A program made the position numbers and the translations under genes. Shown here one piece after another: positions 7,833 through 17,170 of a stretch of 46,319 bases of DNA. Source of the stretch: Cryobacterium sp. PH29-G1. Its GTDB lineage: Bacteria; Actinomycetota; Actinomycetes; Actinomycetales; Microbacteriaceae. Within the stretch, counting starts at the first letter, position 1. The number at the start of each line of letters is the position of its first letter. Under the pieces are notes generated by a model that saw only the letters and a program-made list of their open reading frames with translations, ran no database searches and was not told the DNA's origin. The stretch lies in assembly GCF_030063365.1 (NCBI RefSeq), contig NZ_JASISY010000020.1, forward strand, positions 1 through 46,319, in the 5' to 3' direction.

Positions 7833-9056
7833 ATGAGCGTTGTTGTTGATAGCCCGAAGTTTGAAAGCACCGATAAGGATGCCGCCGGCTCCGAATTCTT
7901 CACCGGGCCAACCGCTGATTTCTTCTCCTACTCAGACCTCCTCACCCCCGAAGAACAGCAGCTCGTAGCCCACGCCCGCGAGGTGTTTGAACGCGACGTG
8001 CGCCCCGTCGTGGCCGAGCACTGGAAGAACGCGACGTTTCCGTTCGAGGTGATCCCCGCCCTCACCGCCCTCAACTTGGTTGATCTCTGCGCCCGCGGCG
8101 ACAATTTTCTGCTGCACGGGTTCATGACCCTCGAGCTGTCCCGGGTGGATGCATCCATCTCCACCTTCGTTGGCGTGCACAGCGGCCTGTTCGCGGCGGC
8201 CATCGCCAAGCTCGGCACCGACGATCAGCGTGAACGCTACCTGGCCGACGCCATTTCCCTGCGTAAAATCGGCGCGTTCGCCCTCACCGAGCCCGAGCAC
8301 GGCTCCGATGTTTCACGCAATATGGAGACGACGGCCACCCGCGACGGCTCGTCCTGGACCTTGAACGGCGTCAAACGGTGGATCGGCAGCGGCACCTTCG
8401 CGGCCAACGTGCTGGTCTGGGCGCGTGACACCGACGATGACCAGATCAAGGGCTTTATCGTGAACGCGAACCTGCCTGGTTACACGGCGGAGGCGATCGA
8501 GAACAAGATCGCCCTGCGCATCGTGCAGAACGCCACGATCACCCTCGACAATGTCGTGGTCGCCGAACGCGATCGGTTGCCCGGCGCCACGAGCTTTCGC
8601 GACACCAACCGACTGCTCACCAATTCCCGAGTCTGGGTGGGCTGGCAGACCGTGGGCCTGCAGTTCGCCGCCTACGACCATGCCCTGCGCTACGCGCTCG
8701 AACGCCAACAGTTCGGCAAGCCCATCGCGTCGTTCCAACTGGTGCAGGAGAAGCTCGTGCGCATCCTGGAGAACGCCACGACCTCGCTCGGCACGATGGT
8801 GCGCATCGCCCAGTTGCAGCAGGCCGGAACCCTGCGGCCCGAGCACGCCGCCATGGCCAAGGCCTCCTCCAGCGCTCGCATGCGCGAATCCGTGGCGCTG
8901 GGCCGCGCGGTGCTCGGCGGCAACGGTATCTCCACCGACTTCGGCATGGCCCGCGTCTTCGCCGACGCCGAAGCCCTGTACACCTACGAGGGCAGCTACG
9001 AGATCAATACCCTCGTCGTGGGCCGTGCCATCACGGGAATCTCCGCCTTCCAGTAA
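7833..9056 (+). CDS. Acyl-CoA dehydrogenase (glutaryl-CoA dehydrogenase-like)
   Basis: A 407-residue flavoprotein of the acyl-CoA dehydrogenase family, cytoplasmic, passing electrons to ETF. The FAD/substrate motif FALTEPEHGSD is near residue 150, the Trp-Ile segment NGVKRWIG near 178, RYALERQQFGKP near 285, and VLGGNGIS near 362. The catalytic Glu candidate is in LYTYEGSYEIN near 383, the position used by glutaryl- and isobutyryl-type enzymes. ATG 7833 has GAGAGGA as SD. It is a paralogue of the enzyme at 29318-30469 in the phenylpropanoid cluster. No partner genes are adjacent, so the substrate is open. Confidence 0.85.
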   Translation: MSVVVDSPKFESTDKDAAGSEFFTGPTADFFSYSDLLTPEEQQLVAHAREVFERDVRPVVAEHWKNATFPFEVIPALTALNLVDLCARGDNFLLHGFMTLELSRVDASISTFVGVHSGLFAAAIAKLGTDDQRERYLADAISLRKIGAFALTEPEHGSDVSRNMETTATRDGSSWTLNGVKRWIGSGTFAANVLVWARDTDDDQIKGFIVNANLPGYTAEAIENKIALRIVQNATITLDNVVVAERDRLPGATSFRDTNRLLTNSRVWVGWQTVGLQFAAYDHALRYALERQQFGKPIASFQLVQEKLVRILENATTSLGTMVRIAQLQQAGTLRPEHAAMAKASSSARMRESVALGRAVLGGNGISTDFGMARVFADAEALYTYEGSYEINTLVVGRAITGISAFQ

Positions 9057-9114
9057 CGCTCCCTCCGCACAATGGATGCCCGGCTCGCCACACCAGGCTC
9101 CCCCGCCATCCGCT

Positions 9115-9228
9115 CGCCGAGCCGTGAGTTTTCACCTCGGTCGATCGCCGAGCCGTGAGTCTCACGCCACTTTTTGGATTTTTCGCGCCAAAACTCACGG
9201 GTCGGTGACTGAAACTCACGAGTCGGCG
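9115..9228. repeat. 114-bp palindromic repeat, copy A
   Basis: It contains four copies of a 15-18 bp box (consensus CGCCGASCCGTGAGTTT): two forward at 9115 and 9146, two inverted ending at 9207 and 9228, so the whole element can fold into a nested cruciform. It aligns without gaps to copy B at 10147-10260, with about 102 of 114 positions identical. The two copies flank the DUF559-type gene in the same orientation. Confidence 0.85.
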
Positions 9229-9285
9229 ATGAGTCGCCTGTGCATAACAAATATGCTCGATCACGATCGGCGTCATGATCACGGC

Positions 9286-10110
9286 ATGCCCACCACACCC
9301 GAACGCGGAGCCCTGTCATTTCGACGTCTCCGCGCCGACCGTGACCATCCCGCATCCATTGTCGAATTAGCTCGGGCCTATTCCAAACGGATGCCGGCCA
9401 CCCACCTGTTCAGTCACACAACGGCGGCCCTGATTCACGGGATCTGGTTACCCGGTCGGCTGGAAGCGGATCGCCGCCTGCATGTCTCGGTGCCGGCCGG
9501 CACGCGGGCGCCGCAGATGGCCGGCATCGTCGGGCATGAGGGGGCCGGGCGCGCGTTCCAGCGGGTGCATGGGTTTCCGGTGACCATTCTGCTCCAGACC
9601 TGGATCGACCTCGGCCCGCTGCTCACCCGGGTTGAGCTCGTCGCCGCCGCGGATTTTCTGTGCAGCGGCCGCCACCCGTGGCACACGCCGGCCGAGCTGC
9701 GCGCGGTCACGGCCGGCCTGATGGGACGACGCGGATGCCGCGCCCTGCGTGCGGCGGCGGCTCTCGCTCGAGCCGCGGTCGACTCACCGCAGGAGACGAA
9801 GACGCGCCTGTTTCTGGTGGATGCGGGCATTCCGGAACCGGTGGTCAACTTTGAGATCCTCGATTCGGGCGGCGCCTTCGTGGCCCGAGTCGATCTGGCG
9901 TGGCTACGTTTCAAGGTCTGCCTCGAATACGAGGGAGACGGGCATCGCACCGACGCGCGGCAGTTCCGCGTGGATATCACCCGCCGCGAGCGGGTCGAAG
10001 ATGAGGGCTGGCGCATGGTGCGCATCACCGATGACGACCTGAAAAATGGTGGCGACGAACTGCTGCGCCGGGTGCGCACCGCCCTGGCCGCGCGCGGTGC
10101 GCGTTGGTAG
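9286..10110 (+). CDS. AbiEi-like/DUF559 solitary nuclease-fold protein
   Basis: A protein of 274 residues. The N-terminal part (FSHTTAALIHGIWLP near 45) resembles the AbiEi-like antitoxin region often found in these actinobacterial proteins. The C-terminal part (about 185-265) has the DUF559 / Vsr-like restriction-endonuclease core. There, the Asp of VARVDLAW and the acidic pair in CLEYEGDGHR, followed by RRERVEDEGWRMVRITDDDL, fit a PD-(D/E)xK-like fold. There is no obvious SD; in-frame ATGs at 9229 and 9253 are alternatives, and 9286 is chosen by family start. It has no methylase or toxin partner and is bracketed by two copies of a 114-bp palindromic repeat. Function is unknown. Confidence 0.7.
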   Translation: MPTTPERGALSFRRLRADRDHPASIVELARAYSKRMPATHLFSHTTAALIHGIWLPGRLEADRRLHVSVPAGTRAPQMAGIVGHEGAGRAFQRVHGFPVTILLQTWIDLGPLLTRVELVAAADFLCSGRHPWHTPAELRAVTAGLMGRRGCRALRAAAALARAAVDSPQETKTRLFLVDAGIPEPVVNFEILDSGGAFVARVDLAWLRFKVCLEYEGDGHRTDARQFRVDITRRERVEDEGWRMVRITDDDLKNGGDELLRRVRTALAARGARW

Positions 10111-10146
10111 TGCGGTCGGCCATCCGCTCAGAAGAGCCTCGCCGAC

Positions 10147-10260
10147 CGCCGAGCCGTGAGTTTTCACCCCGCTGGATCGCCGACCCGTGAGTCTCACGCC
10201 ACTTTTGGCATTTTTTGAGCCAAAACTCACGGGTCGGCGAACGAAACTCACGGGTCGGCG
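10147..10260. repeat. 114-bp palindromic repeat, copy B
   Basis: Same length, orientation and four-box layout as copy A (boxes at 10147 and near 10178, with inverted boxes ending near 10239 and at 10260). It lies between the convergent nuclease-like gene and pcaF, where its hairpins could also terminate transcription from both sides. Confidence 0.85.
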
Positions 10261-10284
10261 AGTGGTGGGGCGGGGCGGATGCCG

Positions 10285-11502
10285 CTAGGCGCGCTCGAAG
10301 ACCGCGGCGAGGCCCTGGCCGCCGCCGATACACATCGTTTCGAGCAGGTAGCGACCCTCGGTGCGCTGCAGATGCCGCGCGGCGGTGGCGAGAATGCGAG
10401 CTCCGGTGGCGCCGACCGGGTGGCCGAGGCTGATGCCCGAGCCGTTGACGTTGGTGCGGGCCCAATCCTCCGGAGAGAAGTTCCACTCCCGGCTGACGGC
10501 GAGCACCTGCGCGGCGAACGCTTCGTTGAGCTCGATCAAGTCCATGTCCGCCATACTCAGCCCGGCACGCTCCAGCGCGAGCTTCGTGGCCGGGACCGGG
10601 CCGAGGCCCATCCGCGAGGGGTCCACGCCGGCCCGCGCCCAGGCGGCGAGGCGCACGAGCGGCACGAGGCCGAGCTCGGCGGCGCGTTCCGGGGTGGTCA
10701 CGATGCAGGCGGCAGCGGCATCATTCTGCCCGCTGGCATTTCCGGCGGTGACGGTGGCGGCGGCATCCGTTTTGCCCATGATCGGCTTGAGTCCGGCGAG
10801 GGCGTCGAGGGTGGTCTCGCGCGGGGTCTCATCGACGGAGACCACGACCTCCCCCTTGCGCCCGGGTACGGACACCGGCACGATCTCATCGAGAAAACGG
10901 CCGTCGGCGACGGCGGCGAGGGCCCGGCGCTGCGATTCCACGGCCAGGGCGTCTTGCTCCTCCCGGTCGATCGAATAATCGCGGCGCAGGTTCTCGGCGG
11001 TTTCGAGCATACCGCCGGGCACCGGATAGTTGCGGCCACCGGCGGTTTCGCGGCCACGGCCGAGGGCGTCGCGCAGCAGCACGCCAGCGGTTCCGGCCAG
11101 GCCCCAGCGGGAGTCGACCGTGTAGAGCGGAGCCTGGCTCATGACATCGACGCCGCCGGCGATGAGCAGATCGCTGACCCCGGTCTGCACCTGCATCGCG
11201 GCATCCAGAATGGCCTGCAGGCCGCTGCCGCAGCGGCGGTCGACCTGAACGCCGCCGACGGTGACGGGTAGTCCGGCGTTGAGGGCGGCGACGCGGGCCA
11301 CCGGTGCGGCTTCGGCCGAAGGGTAGGCCTGACCGAAGATGACGTCGTCGACGAGAGCGCCGTCGAGGCCGGTGCGGTCCATCAGCGCTCGGATCACCAC
11401 CGCGGCGAGATCGGCCGGGGCGACGGTTTTGAACGCGCCGCCGAACCGGCCGATCGGGGTGCGCAGCGGTTCGCAGATGACGACCTGTCGCAGCTCGCTC
11501 AT
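10285..11502 (-). CDS. pcaF: 3-oxoadipyl-CoA thiolase
   Basis: Beta-ketoadipyl-CoA thiolase, the last step of the beta-ketoadipate pathway, giving acetyl-CoA and succinyl-CoA. At 405 residues it has the usual thiolase length. The nucleophilic Cys is in VDRRCGSG near residue 92, the active-site His in [10 protein letters not shown] near 359, and the second Cys in CIGGGQG near 392. It is the last gene of the pobA-pcaHGBLIJF operon, with its ATG overlapping the pcaJ stop by four bases. Sequence alone does not separate it from a general acetyl-CoA acetyltransferase; the operon context does. Confidence 0.92.
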   Translation of the reverse strand: MSELRQVVICEPLRTPIGRFGGAFKTVAPADLAAVVIRALMDRTGLDGALVDDVIFGQAYPSAEAAPVARVAALNAGLPVTVGGVQVDRRCGSGLQAILDAAMQVQTGVSDLLIAGGVDVMSQAPLYTVDSRWGLAGTAGVLLRDALGRGRETAGGRNYPVPGGMLETAENLRRDYSIDREEQDALAVESQRRALAAVADGRFLDEIVPVSVPGRKGEVVVSVDETPRETTLDALAGLKPIMGKTDAAATVTAGNASGQNDAAAACIVTTPERAAELGLVPLVRLAAWARAGVDPSRMGLGPVPATKLALERAGLSMADMDLIELNEAFAAQVLAVSREWNFSPEDWARTNVNGSGISLGHPVGATGARILATAARHLQRTEGRYLLETMCIGGGQGLAAVFERA

Positions 11503-12173
11503 GCGGCGGCGCCGATCATCGTGGTGATCGTGGTCGGCGGGGTCGGCACCAGCAGGGTCGGTTCGGTGGCGGCCTGCACATCGTCGACGGTGACGCCCGG
11601 CGCGACCTCGCGCAGGACGAGACCTTGCGGGGTGACGTCGATCACGGCGAGGTCGGTGATGATGCGGGTGACGACAGTCTTGCCCGTCAGCGGCAGGTCG
11701 CAGACCTGTTTGATCTTGAACTCACCACTCTTGGTGACGTGTTCCATCACGACGATGACGGTGTCGGCACCGTGCACGAGGTCCATCGCACCGCCCATGC
11801 CCTTGATCATCTTGCCCGGAACGGCCCAGTTGGCGATGTCACCCACGACCGACACCTGCATGGCGCCGAGCACGGCCACGTCGATCAGGCCGCCGCGAAT
11901 CATGCCGAAGCTCTGCGCCGAGTCGAAGTAGGCCGCTCCCGGGTTGACCGTGACGGTCTCCTTACCGGCGTTGATCAGCTTGGGGTCGGCCTCACCCTCC
12001 CAGGGGTAGGGCCCGACACCGAGCACACCGTTTTCGGAGTGCAACACCACGTGCACCCCGTCGGGCAGAAAGTTCGGGATCAGGGTCGGCAGACCTATTC
12101 CCAAATTGACATAGGAATCGGGGGCGAGTTCCTGGGCGGCACGGGCCGCCATCTCGTTACGGGTGAGGGCCAT
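11499..12173 (-). CDS. pcaJ: 3-oxoadipate CoA-transferase subunit B
   Basis: Beta subunit (224 residues) of succinyl-CoA:3-oxoadipate CoA-transferase, a family I CoA-transferase. The catalytic glutamate lies in [12 protein letters not shown] near residue 48, and the GGAMDLV signature near 128 ([13 protein letters not shown]) is typical of the B subunit. Its ATG shares one base with the pcaI stop (TAATG) and its TGA overlaps the pcaF ATG, so translation is coupled on both sides. A second, related A/B pair lies at 43562-44966. Confidence 0.92.
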   Translation of the reverse strand: MALTRNEMAARAAQELAPDSYVNLGIGLPTLIPNFLPDGVHVVLHSENGVLGVGPYPWEGEADPKLINAGKETVTVNPGAAYFDSAQSFGMIRGGLIDVAVLGAMQVSVVGDIANWAVPGKMIKGMGGAMDLVHGADTVIVVMEHVTKSGEFKIKQVCDLPLTGKTVVTRIITDLAVIDVTPQGLVLREVAPGVTVDDVQAATEPTLLVPTPPTTITTMIGAAA

Positions 12174-12976
12174 TAGTTCGCTCCGTTTTCACTAGCGGAT
12201 GCCGCCGGCCGCGGCCGCGTCGTCGTCTTCTCAATCGGCAGGTCGGCGGCATCCGCTGCCCCGAGCTGCACGATGCGGTTCACGTAGATGCCCGCGAGGT
12301 GCACCTCGTCGGGATCGATTTGCCCGGGCTCGACCAGTTCGTCGACCTCGGCGATGGTGATGCGGCCGGCCATCCCGGCCACCGGGTTGAAGTTGCGGGC
12401 CGATTTCTCGAACACGAGGTTGCCGTGGCGGTCGCCCTTGGCGGCGCGCACCAGGGCGTAATCGGTGACGATGGCCTCCTCGAGCACGTATTCCTTCTCG
12501 CTGCCGAGCGAGGAGAACAGCCGGGTCTCCTTCGGCGGGCTCGACACCGTCACCGCGCCGTCCGGTCCGTAGCGCCAGGGCAGACCGCCGTCGGCGACCA
12601 TGGTGCCCACGCCGCTCGCGGTGTAGAACGCCGGAATTCCGGTGCCGCCGGCGCGCAGCCGCTCGGCCAGGGTGCCCTGCGGGGTGAGCTCAACCTCGAG
12701 TTCGCCGCCGAGATAGCGCCGCGCGAAGTCCTTGTTCTCGCCAATGTACGAGGCGATCACCCGGCTGATCCGGCCCTCGCGCAGCAGCTCCCCCAGCCCC
12801 CACCCGTCGACACCGCAGTTGTTCGAGGCCACGTGCAGGTCGGTGCTGCCGAGGGCCAGCAGCGCGCGAATGAGCACGATCGGCACGCCGACCAGGCCGA
12901 AACCGCCCACGGCGAGGGAGGCTCCATCGGGAATGTCGGCGACGGCGGCCGCGGCGGAGGGGTAGGTCTTGTCCAT
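12173..12976 (-). CDS. pcaI: 3-oxoadipate CoA-transferase subunit A
   Basis: Alpha subunit (267 residues) of the 3-oxoadipate CoA-transferase. The CoA-binding glycine-rich segment [11 protein letters not shown] is near residue 21, followed by SNNCGVDG near 50 and the conserved [24 protein letters not shown] region near 190. A proline/arginine-rich tail of some 20 residues is longer than in most relatives. SD AAAGGA precedes ATG 12976. It is separated by nine bases from pcaL upstream and overlaps pcaJ. Confidence 0.92.
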   Translation of the reverse strand: MDKTYPSAAAAVADIPDGASLAVGGFGLVGVPIVLIRALLALGSTDLHVASNNCGVDGWGLGELLREGRISRVIASYIGENKDFARRYLGGELEVELTPQGTLAERLRAGGTGIPAFYTASGVGTMVADGGLPWRYGPDGAVTVSSPPKETRLFSSLGSEKEYVLEEAIVTDYALVRAAKGDRHGNLVFEKSARNFNPVAGMAGRITIAEVDELVEPGQIDPDEVHLAGIYVNRIVQLGAADAADLPIEKTTTRPRPAASASENGAN

Positions 12977-12985
12977 GGGGGTCCT

Positions 12986-14281
12986 TTAGCTGGGCCGAAT
13001 CGTGGTGTCGGGAGTGGTCTCTGCAGTGGTCTCGGCGGCGGCCTCGTCGAGCCCGGCGAAGGTCGCCCGGGCCACGGCGAAGGCGGTGTTGGCGGCCGGC
13101 ACACCCGCGTAGATCGCGGTGTGCAGAATCGCCTCGCTGATCTCGGCGCGGGTCAGTCCGTTGGTCAGGGCCGCCCGCACGTGCATGGCCAGTTCACCCT
13201 CGTGCCCGCCGGTGACGAGCGCCGCGATGGTGAGAAAGCTGCGGGTGCGACGGTCCAGGCCCGGCCGGGTCCAGATCTCGCCCCAGGCGTAGCGGGTGAT
13301 GAAGTCCTGGAACACGGCGGTTTCGGGGGTGATCGCGGCGGTGGCGGCATCCACGTGGGCGTCGCCGAGAACCGCGCGGCGCACCAGCATGCCGTCGGCA
13401 TAAGCGGATGCCGCGGTGCGGCCCGCCGGCAGCGGCGCGGCCGCATCGACCGGCCGCGGGGCGACGTGCGCCGTCGAGGACGCCGAGGCGATACGTGTCG
13501 CCGCTCCCGCGAGCCACTCCCCGAGCAGGGCGCCCACCTCGGCCGGCTGCTCGAGCGAGGGCTGGTGCGCCGCTCCGCCCACCACAACGGCCCGGGCGCC
13601 GGGAATGATCGCGGCCAGTTGCTGCAGCTGCGCGGTCGGCGTCACGGTGTCGAACTCGCCCGAGATGCACAGCACGGGCGTGCGGATGCCACTGACGGCA
13701 TCCGTCTGGTCGAAGACGGCGAGCGCCTCGCAGGCGAGAGCATAGGATTCGTCGTCGATGTCGAGCAGCTGGTCGAGCGCGTGCGAACCGGCCTGCGGGT
13801 CGCGGCCGAGAAAGTCGGGGGCGAACCAGCGGGCGGCACTGCCGGCCACGAGCGAGGGCGTACCACTCGCCCGCACCGCGGCGGCCCGGTCGGTCCAGGC
13901 GGCAGCGGTGCCGATTTTTGCGCCGGAGCAGAGCACGGCCAGGCTCGCCAGCCGCCCGGGGTGGGTCACGGCCAGGGCCAGGCCGATGGCACCGCCGAAC
14001 GAGGTTCCGGCGTAGTCAAAGGTGTCGACACCGATCGAGTCCACCAGCGCTACGACGGCGTCGGCGAGCTGTTCGATCGTAAAAGGCTCCGTGGCGCGCG
14101 GGCTGAAACCGTGCCCGGGCAGGTTGAAGCGCAGCACCCGGTGGGTCGCGGCGAGCGCGGGCACCACACCGGCCCAGACATCGATGGTGGTGCCGAGCGA
14201 CGGGCCGAGCACCACGAGCGGTGCGTTGGCGTCGCCGGTTCGGGCTGGCTCGATCGTGCAGAGGATGACCGGCTGACTCAT
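12986..14281 (-). CDS. pcaL: Fused 3-oxoadipate enol-lactonase / 4-carboxymuconolactone decarboxylase
   Basis: A bifunctional protein of 431 residues that performs two consecutive steps of protocatechuate ortho-cleavage. The N-terminal alpha/beta hydrolase (about 1-255, PcaD) opens the enol-lactone; its nucleophile Ser is in AGTSFGGA near residue 92, the acid in GEFDT near 205, and His in GGAAHQPS. A low-complexity Ala/Ser/Pro linker follows. The C-terminal domain (about 310-420, PcaC) has the AhpD/CMD fold with RRAVLGD and RSFLTIAALVTGG. The fused form is characteristic of actinobacteria such as Rhodococcus and Streptomyces. ATG 14281 is chosen because it overlaps the pcaB stop as ATGA; an upstream in-frame ATG exists. 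Confidence 0.92.
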   Translation of the reverse strand: MSQPVILCTIEPARTGDANAPLVVLGPSLGTTIDVWAGVVPALAATHRVLRFNLPGHGFSPRATEPFTIEQLADAVVALVDSIGVDTFDYAGTSFGGAIGLALAVTHPGRLASLAVLCSGAKIGTAAAWTDRAAAVRASGTPSLVAGSAARWFAPDFLGRDPQAGSHALDQLLDIDDESYALACEALAVFDQTDAVSGIRTPVLCISGEFDTVTPTAQLQQLAAIIPGARAVVVGGAAHQPSLEQPAEVGALLGEWLAGAATRIASASSTAHVAPRPVDAAAPLPAGRTAASAYADGMLVRRAVLGDAHVDAATAAITPETAVFQDFITRYAWGEIWTRPGLDRRTRSFLTIAALVTGGHEGELAMHVRAALTNGLTRAEISEAILHTAIYAGVPAANTAFAVARATFAGLDEAAAETTAETTPDTTIRPS

Positions 14282-15771
14282 GAAATCCTCACGTCGTTGT
14301 TGCACAGGGTGTCTGCTTCGACGATAGCGTCTGGCGCGGACAAATCTCGCGTCGCGGCCTCCGCTCGCCGTCGAAAGCTGCGCACCACCCGGTTAATGCC
14401 GGCGGCGGTCTGGCCCGGTTCGCCCTCATAATTGAAGGCCGCCCAGATCTGCGCGCGCAGGGCATCCGAACAGCCCTCGGCGATCAGCACGCTCGCGAGC
14501 ACGACCTGCAGCGGCCGATTGGTCGCGAACGCCTCCTGCGAGGCGCGTTCCACCAGCGCGAATGCGGTGGTCTTGCCCACGCTCTCGGCCAGAATCGTGG
14601 TGACGCGCTCGCTGAACACGAGTCCGTCGGTGAGGTCGAGGTTGGCGCGCATCCGATCCGGGTCCACGTCGAGGCGCGCCGCGAGCGAGGCCGCTCCGGT
14701 GACGGCCGAGATGGTGAGTCGTTCGAGCACCCGCAGCGACTGCCATTCGGCGTGCCAGGCTCCGCTCGGCCGCTGGTCTTCGGCCAGCATGCTGCCGTAC
14801 AGAGTGGATGCCAGACCCGGCGTTTGCAGCGCTGCCGCTGTGATCAGCACGGCCGAGACGGGGTTGCGCTTGTGCGGCATGGCGCTGGATCCGCCCTGGC
14901 CAGGAGCGAGGCGCTCGCTGACCTCGGCGATTTCGGTGCGGGAGAGCACCGACACGTCGAGGGCGAAGGTGCCGGCCACACCGGTCGCGGCGGCGAGCAG
15001 CGAGGCGAGCTCGGAGATGACGACCCGGTTGGTGTGCCAGCTGAGGCGCGGCACCACCAGGCCGACCCGGTGCGCGAAGCGGTCGACGACCACGTCAAGA
15101 ACGTCGGCGGTGACCGCCGCACCGCGCCGGGCCCGAACGATGTCGGTGAGCACTCCAAGGTTACCGACCGCGCCGCCGAGTTGCACGGGCAGGGTGTCGC
15201 GCACGCTCTCGAGCCGGGTGACGATCAGCAGCACGGCGTCGAGCCAACCGGCAGCCACAAAACCGAAGCTGGTCGGCGAGGCCTGCTGACCGAGGGTGCG
15301 GCCACTCATCACGGTTCCGCGGTGTTGCTCGGCGAGGTCGGCGAGGGTTCCGCCGAGGGAATCGAGCTGGTGAATGAGTTCGCAGGTCACCCGTCGGGCC
15401 ACGATCATGGCGGCGGTGTCGAGAATGTCCTGGCTGGTGGCGCCGACGTGAATGTGGTCGGAGGCGCCGGCGCGCACCTTCTCGGCTGCCCGACCGAGGT
15501 GTTTCACGAACGGAATCACCGGATTGCCGCCGCCCCGCGCCTCAAGGGCGATCGCGCGGAGGTCGAACGCAGTCGCGTCGGCGAGCGCGTCGCAAACGGT
15601 GAGCATCCACTCGGGGGCCAGTTCGGCATCGACGAGCGCTCGGGTGAGGGCGAGCTCGGCGTCGACCATGGCCTGCAGCCAGGCCTGGTCGCTGGTCAGC
15701 TCGGATTCCCGCGTACCGTGACTGAGCGGATTGAGCAGCCCGGCATCAAAAGTGTGCTCAGCGTGCGGCAT
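14278..15771 (-). CDS. pcaB: 3-carboxy-cis,cis-muconate cycloisomerase
   Basis: This enzyme lactonises 3-carboxy-cis,cis-muconate to 4-carboxymuconolactone and belongs to the fumarase/aspartase superfamily. The superfamily signature GGSSAMPHKRNP is near residue 300; HVGATSQDILDTA near 110 and SGRTLGQQA near 155 are the other two conserved regions. At 497 residues it has a C-terminal extension compared with the roughly 450-residue norm. ATG 15771 (MPHAEHTFDAGLL) gives a 14-base overlap with pcaG; the frame is open further upstream, but that part encodes only out-of-frame pcaG shadow. Confidence 0.92.
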   Translation of the reverse strand: MPHAEHTFDAGLLNPLSHGTRESELTSDQAWLQAMVDAELALTRALVDAELAPEWMLTVCDALADATAFDLRAIALEARGGGNPVIPFVKHLGRAAEKVRAGASDHIHVGATSQDILDTAAMIVARRVTCELIHQLDSLGGTLADLAEQHRGTVMSGRTLGQQASPTSFGFVAAGWLDAVLLIVTRLESVRDTLPVQLGGAVGNLGVLTDIVRARRGAAVTADVLDVVVDRFAHRVGLVVPRLSWHTNRVVISELASLLAAATGVAGTFALDVSVLSRTEIAEVSERLAPGQGGSSAMPHKRNPVSAVLITAAALQTPGLASTLYGSMLAEDQRPSGAWHAEWQSLRVLERLTISAVTGAASLAARLDVDPDRMRANLDLTDGLVFSERVTTILAESVGKTTAFALVERASQEAFATNRPLQVVLASVLIAEGCSDALRAQIWAAFNYEGEPGQTAAGINRVVRSFRRRAEAATRDLSAPDAIVEADTLCNNDVRIS

Positions 15772-16351
15772 CAAAATCCAAAAAGACGGTCTCATTCTCA
15801 CCCTGCAGGGCGATGTCGAAGCGGTACGACTCGGCGCCCCCGACGACGCCCTCGGAGATTGCGATGAGCGTGTGCCGGCGGTCGGGGGCAACCTGGCTGA
15901 GCACCGCATCGGTGGCGTGCAGCGCGGAATCGTCGGCGAAGTAGGCGCGGGTGAAGAGGTGGTGGGTCACCCCGCGGGCAAACACCGTGACCAGAATGTA
16001 CGGCGCGGCACTGCCGGCGGCTCCGGGCTTGAGCGTCGTGAACGTGTACTGCCCGGCGATCGTGGTGGCGCAGCGGCCGAACCCGGTGAAGGTGAAGCCG
16101 TCGCGGTCGAGGCTGCCGAGTTCCCGGCTGAGCGCGCCGCTTTCATCGGCCTGCCAGATCTCGAGCAGGGCATCCAGAATGGGCTCACCGGCGCCGTCGG
16201 TGACGGTGCCGTGAAAGCGGATGGCGCGAGGGTGGTACCCGGGAACCAGTTCCGGTCCGCCCCCATACGGCAGGGCATAGCCGTAGAACGGGCCGATGGT
16301 CTGCGAGGGGGTTTGCCGGGCTGGTGCCGGCACGGTTTCGGGCTTACTCAT
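15758..16351 (-). CDS. pcaG: Protocatechuate 3,4-dioxygenase alpha subunit
   Basis: Alpha subunit (197 residues) of the intradiol, Fe(III)-dependent protocatechuate 3,4-dioxygenase, which forms the 3-carboxymuconate used by PcaB. The opening SQTIGPFYGYALPYGG is typical of PcaG. The beta-sandwich segments ILDALLEIWQADESG and FTGFGRCAT are in place. It lacks the iron-ligand set of the beta subunit, as expected. It overlaps pcaH upstream by eight bases and pcaB downstream by 14, so the three are coupled. Confidence 0.92.
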   Translation of the reverse strand: MSKPETVPAPARQTPSQTIGPFYGYALPYGGGPELVPGYHPRAIRFHGTVTDGAGEPILDALLEIWQADESGALSRELGSLDRDGFTFTGFGRCATTIAGQYTFTTLKPGAAGSAAPYILVTVFARGVTHHLFTRAYFADDSALHATDAVLSQVAPDRRHTLIAISEGVVGGAESYRFDIALQGENETVFLDFDAAR

Positions 16352-17147
16352 CGGCGTCTTCGCTTTCCATCCAGGTTGATTTCGGTCCGGTGAGCACGAT
16401 GTCCCAGTTGTACCCCAGCGAGAACTCCGGCACGCTCAGGCTGTGGTCGTACTGCCCGACCAGGCGGGCGCGGGCGTCAGCATCGGCGATCGACTGGTAG
16501 ATCGGGTCGAGCGCGAACAGCGGGTCGCCGGGAAAGTACATCTGCGTGATCAGGCGCTGGGTGAACGCGTTGCCGAACAGCGAAAAGTGGATGTGCGCGG
16601 GGCGCCACGCATTCACATGGTTCTTCCACGGGTAGGGTCCCGGCTTGATCGTGGTGAACGAATATTCGCCGTTGTCACCGGTGATCGCGCGGCCAACTCC
16701 GGTGAAGTTAGGGTCGAGCGGGGCCGGGTGCTGGTCGCGTTTGTGTACGTAACGACCGCCAGCGTTGGCCTGCCACAGTTCGATCAGCTGGTGGCGCACC
16801 GGGCGACCCTCGCCGTCGAGTACGCGGCCGCTCACCGTCATGCGCTCACCGATCGGTTCGCCGGCGTGCTGAATGGTGAGGTCGCTCTCGAGCAGGTTCA
16901 CGTCGGTGTGGCCGAAGGCGGGCGAGAACCGTTCGACCTCCTCCGGGTCGACGCGCACGAGCTCGTGGGTGGGGTGGCGCAGCACGGAGCTGCGGTACGG
17001 GGCGTAATCGCGCCGGGGCTGGAGTTCGGGCGAGGCGCCGGCGGCGACGCGGGCGGCGGCATCCGCTTCGATCGCTTCGATCTCGGCGGTGATCTCATTC
17101 TGGCTCGCGGGGCCCGTTCCGGGGCGAGGTCGGGGTGTCTGACTCAT
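16344..17147 (-). CDS. pcaH: Protocatechuate 3,4-dioxygenase beta subunit
   Basis: Catalytic beta subunit (267 residues) of protocatechuate 3,4-dioxygenase. All four iron ligands can be placed: the Tyr in GGRYVHKR, the Tyr in KPGPYPWK, and the two His in RPAHIHFSL, with the intradiol dioxygenase frame LIELWQANAGGRY. It converts protocatechuate plus O2 to 3-carboxy-cis,cis-muconate. ATG 17147 has a weak SD and lies 23 bases after the pobA stop. An N-terminal helical extension (EIEAIEADAAARVAAG) precedes the typical RRDYAPYRSS start. Confidence 0.93.
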   Translation of the reverse strand: MSQTPRPRPGTGPASQNEITAEIEAIEADAAARVAAGASPELQPRRDYAPYRSSVLRHPTHELVRVDPEEVERFSPAFGHTDVNLLESDLTIQHAGEPIGERMTVSGRVLDGEGRPVRHQLIELWQANAGGRYVHKRDQHPAPLDPNFTGVGRAITGDNGEYSFTTIKPGPYPWKNHVNAWRPAHIHFSLFGNAFTQRLITQMYFPGDPLFALDPIYQSIADADARARLVGQYDHSLSVPEFSLGYNWDIVLTGPKSTWMESEDADE

Positions 17148-17170
17148 GATTTCTCGTATCTGTCGTAGGG

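Noticed and set aside
9115..10260. The two 114-bp repeats as a two-unit CRISPR or attachment-site pair
   Set aside because: Each is internally palindromic with four boxes, there is no spacer series, no cas genes and no integrase.
12299..14431. A 710-codon open frame opposite pcaI and pcaL
   Set aside because: No recognisable domain and fully antisense to well-identified pca genes.
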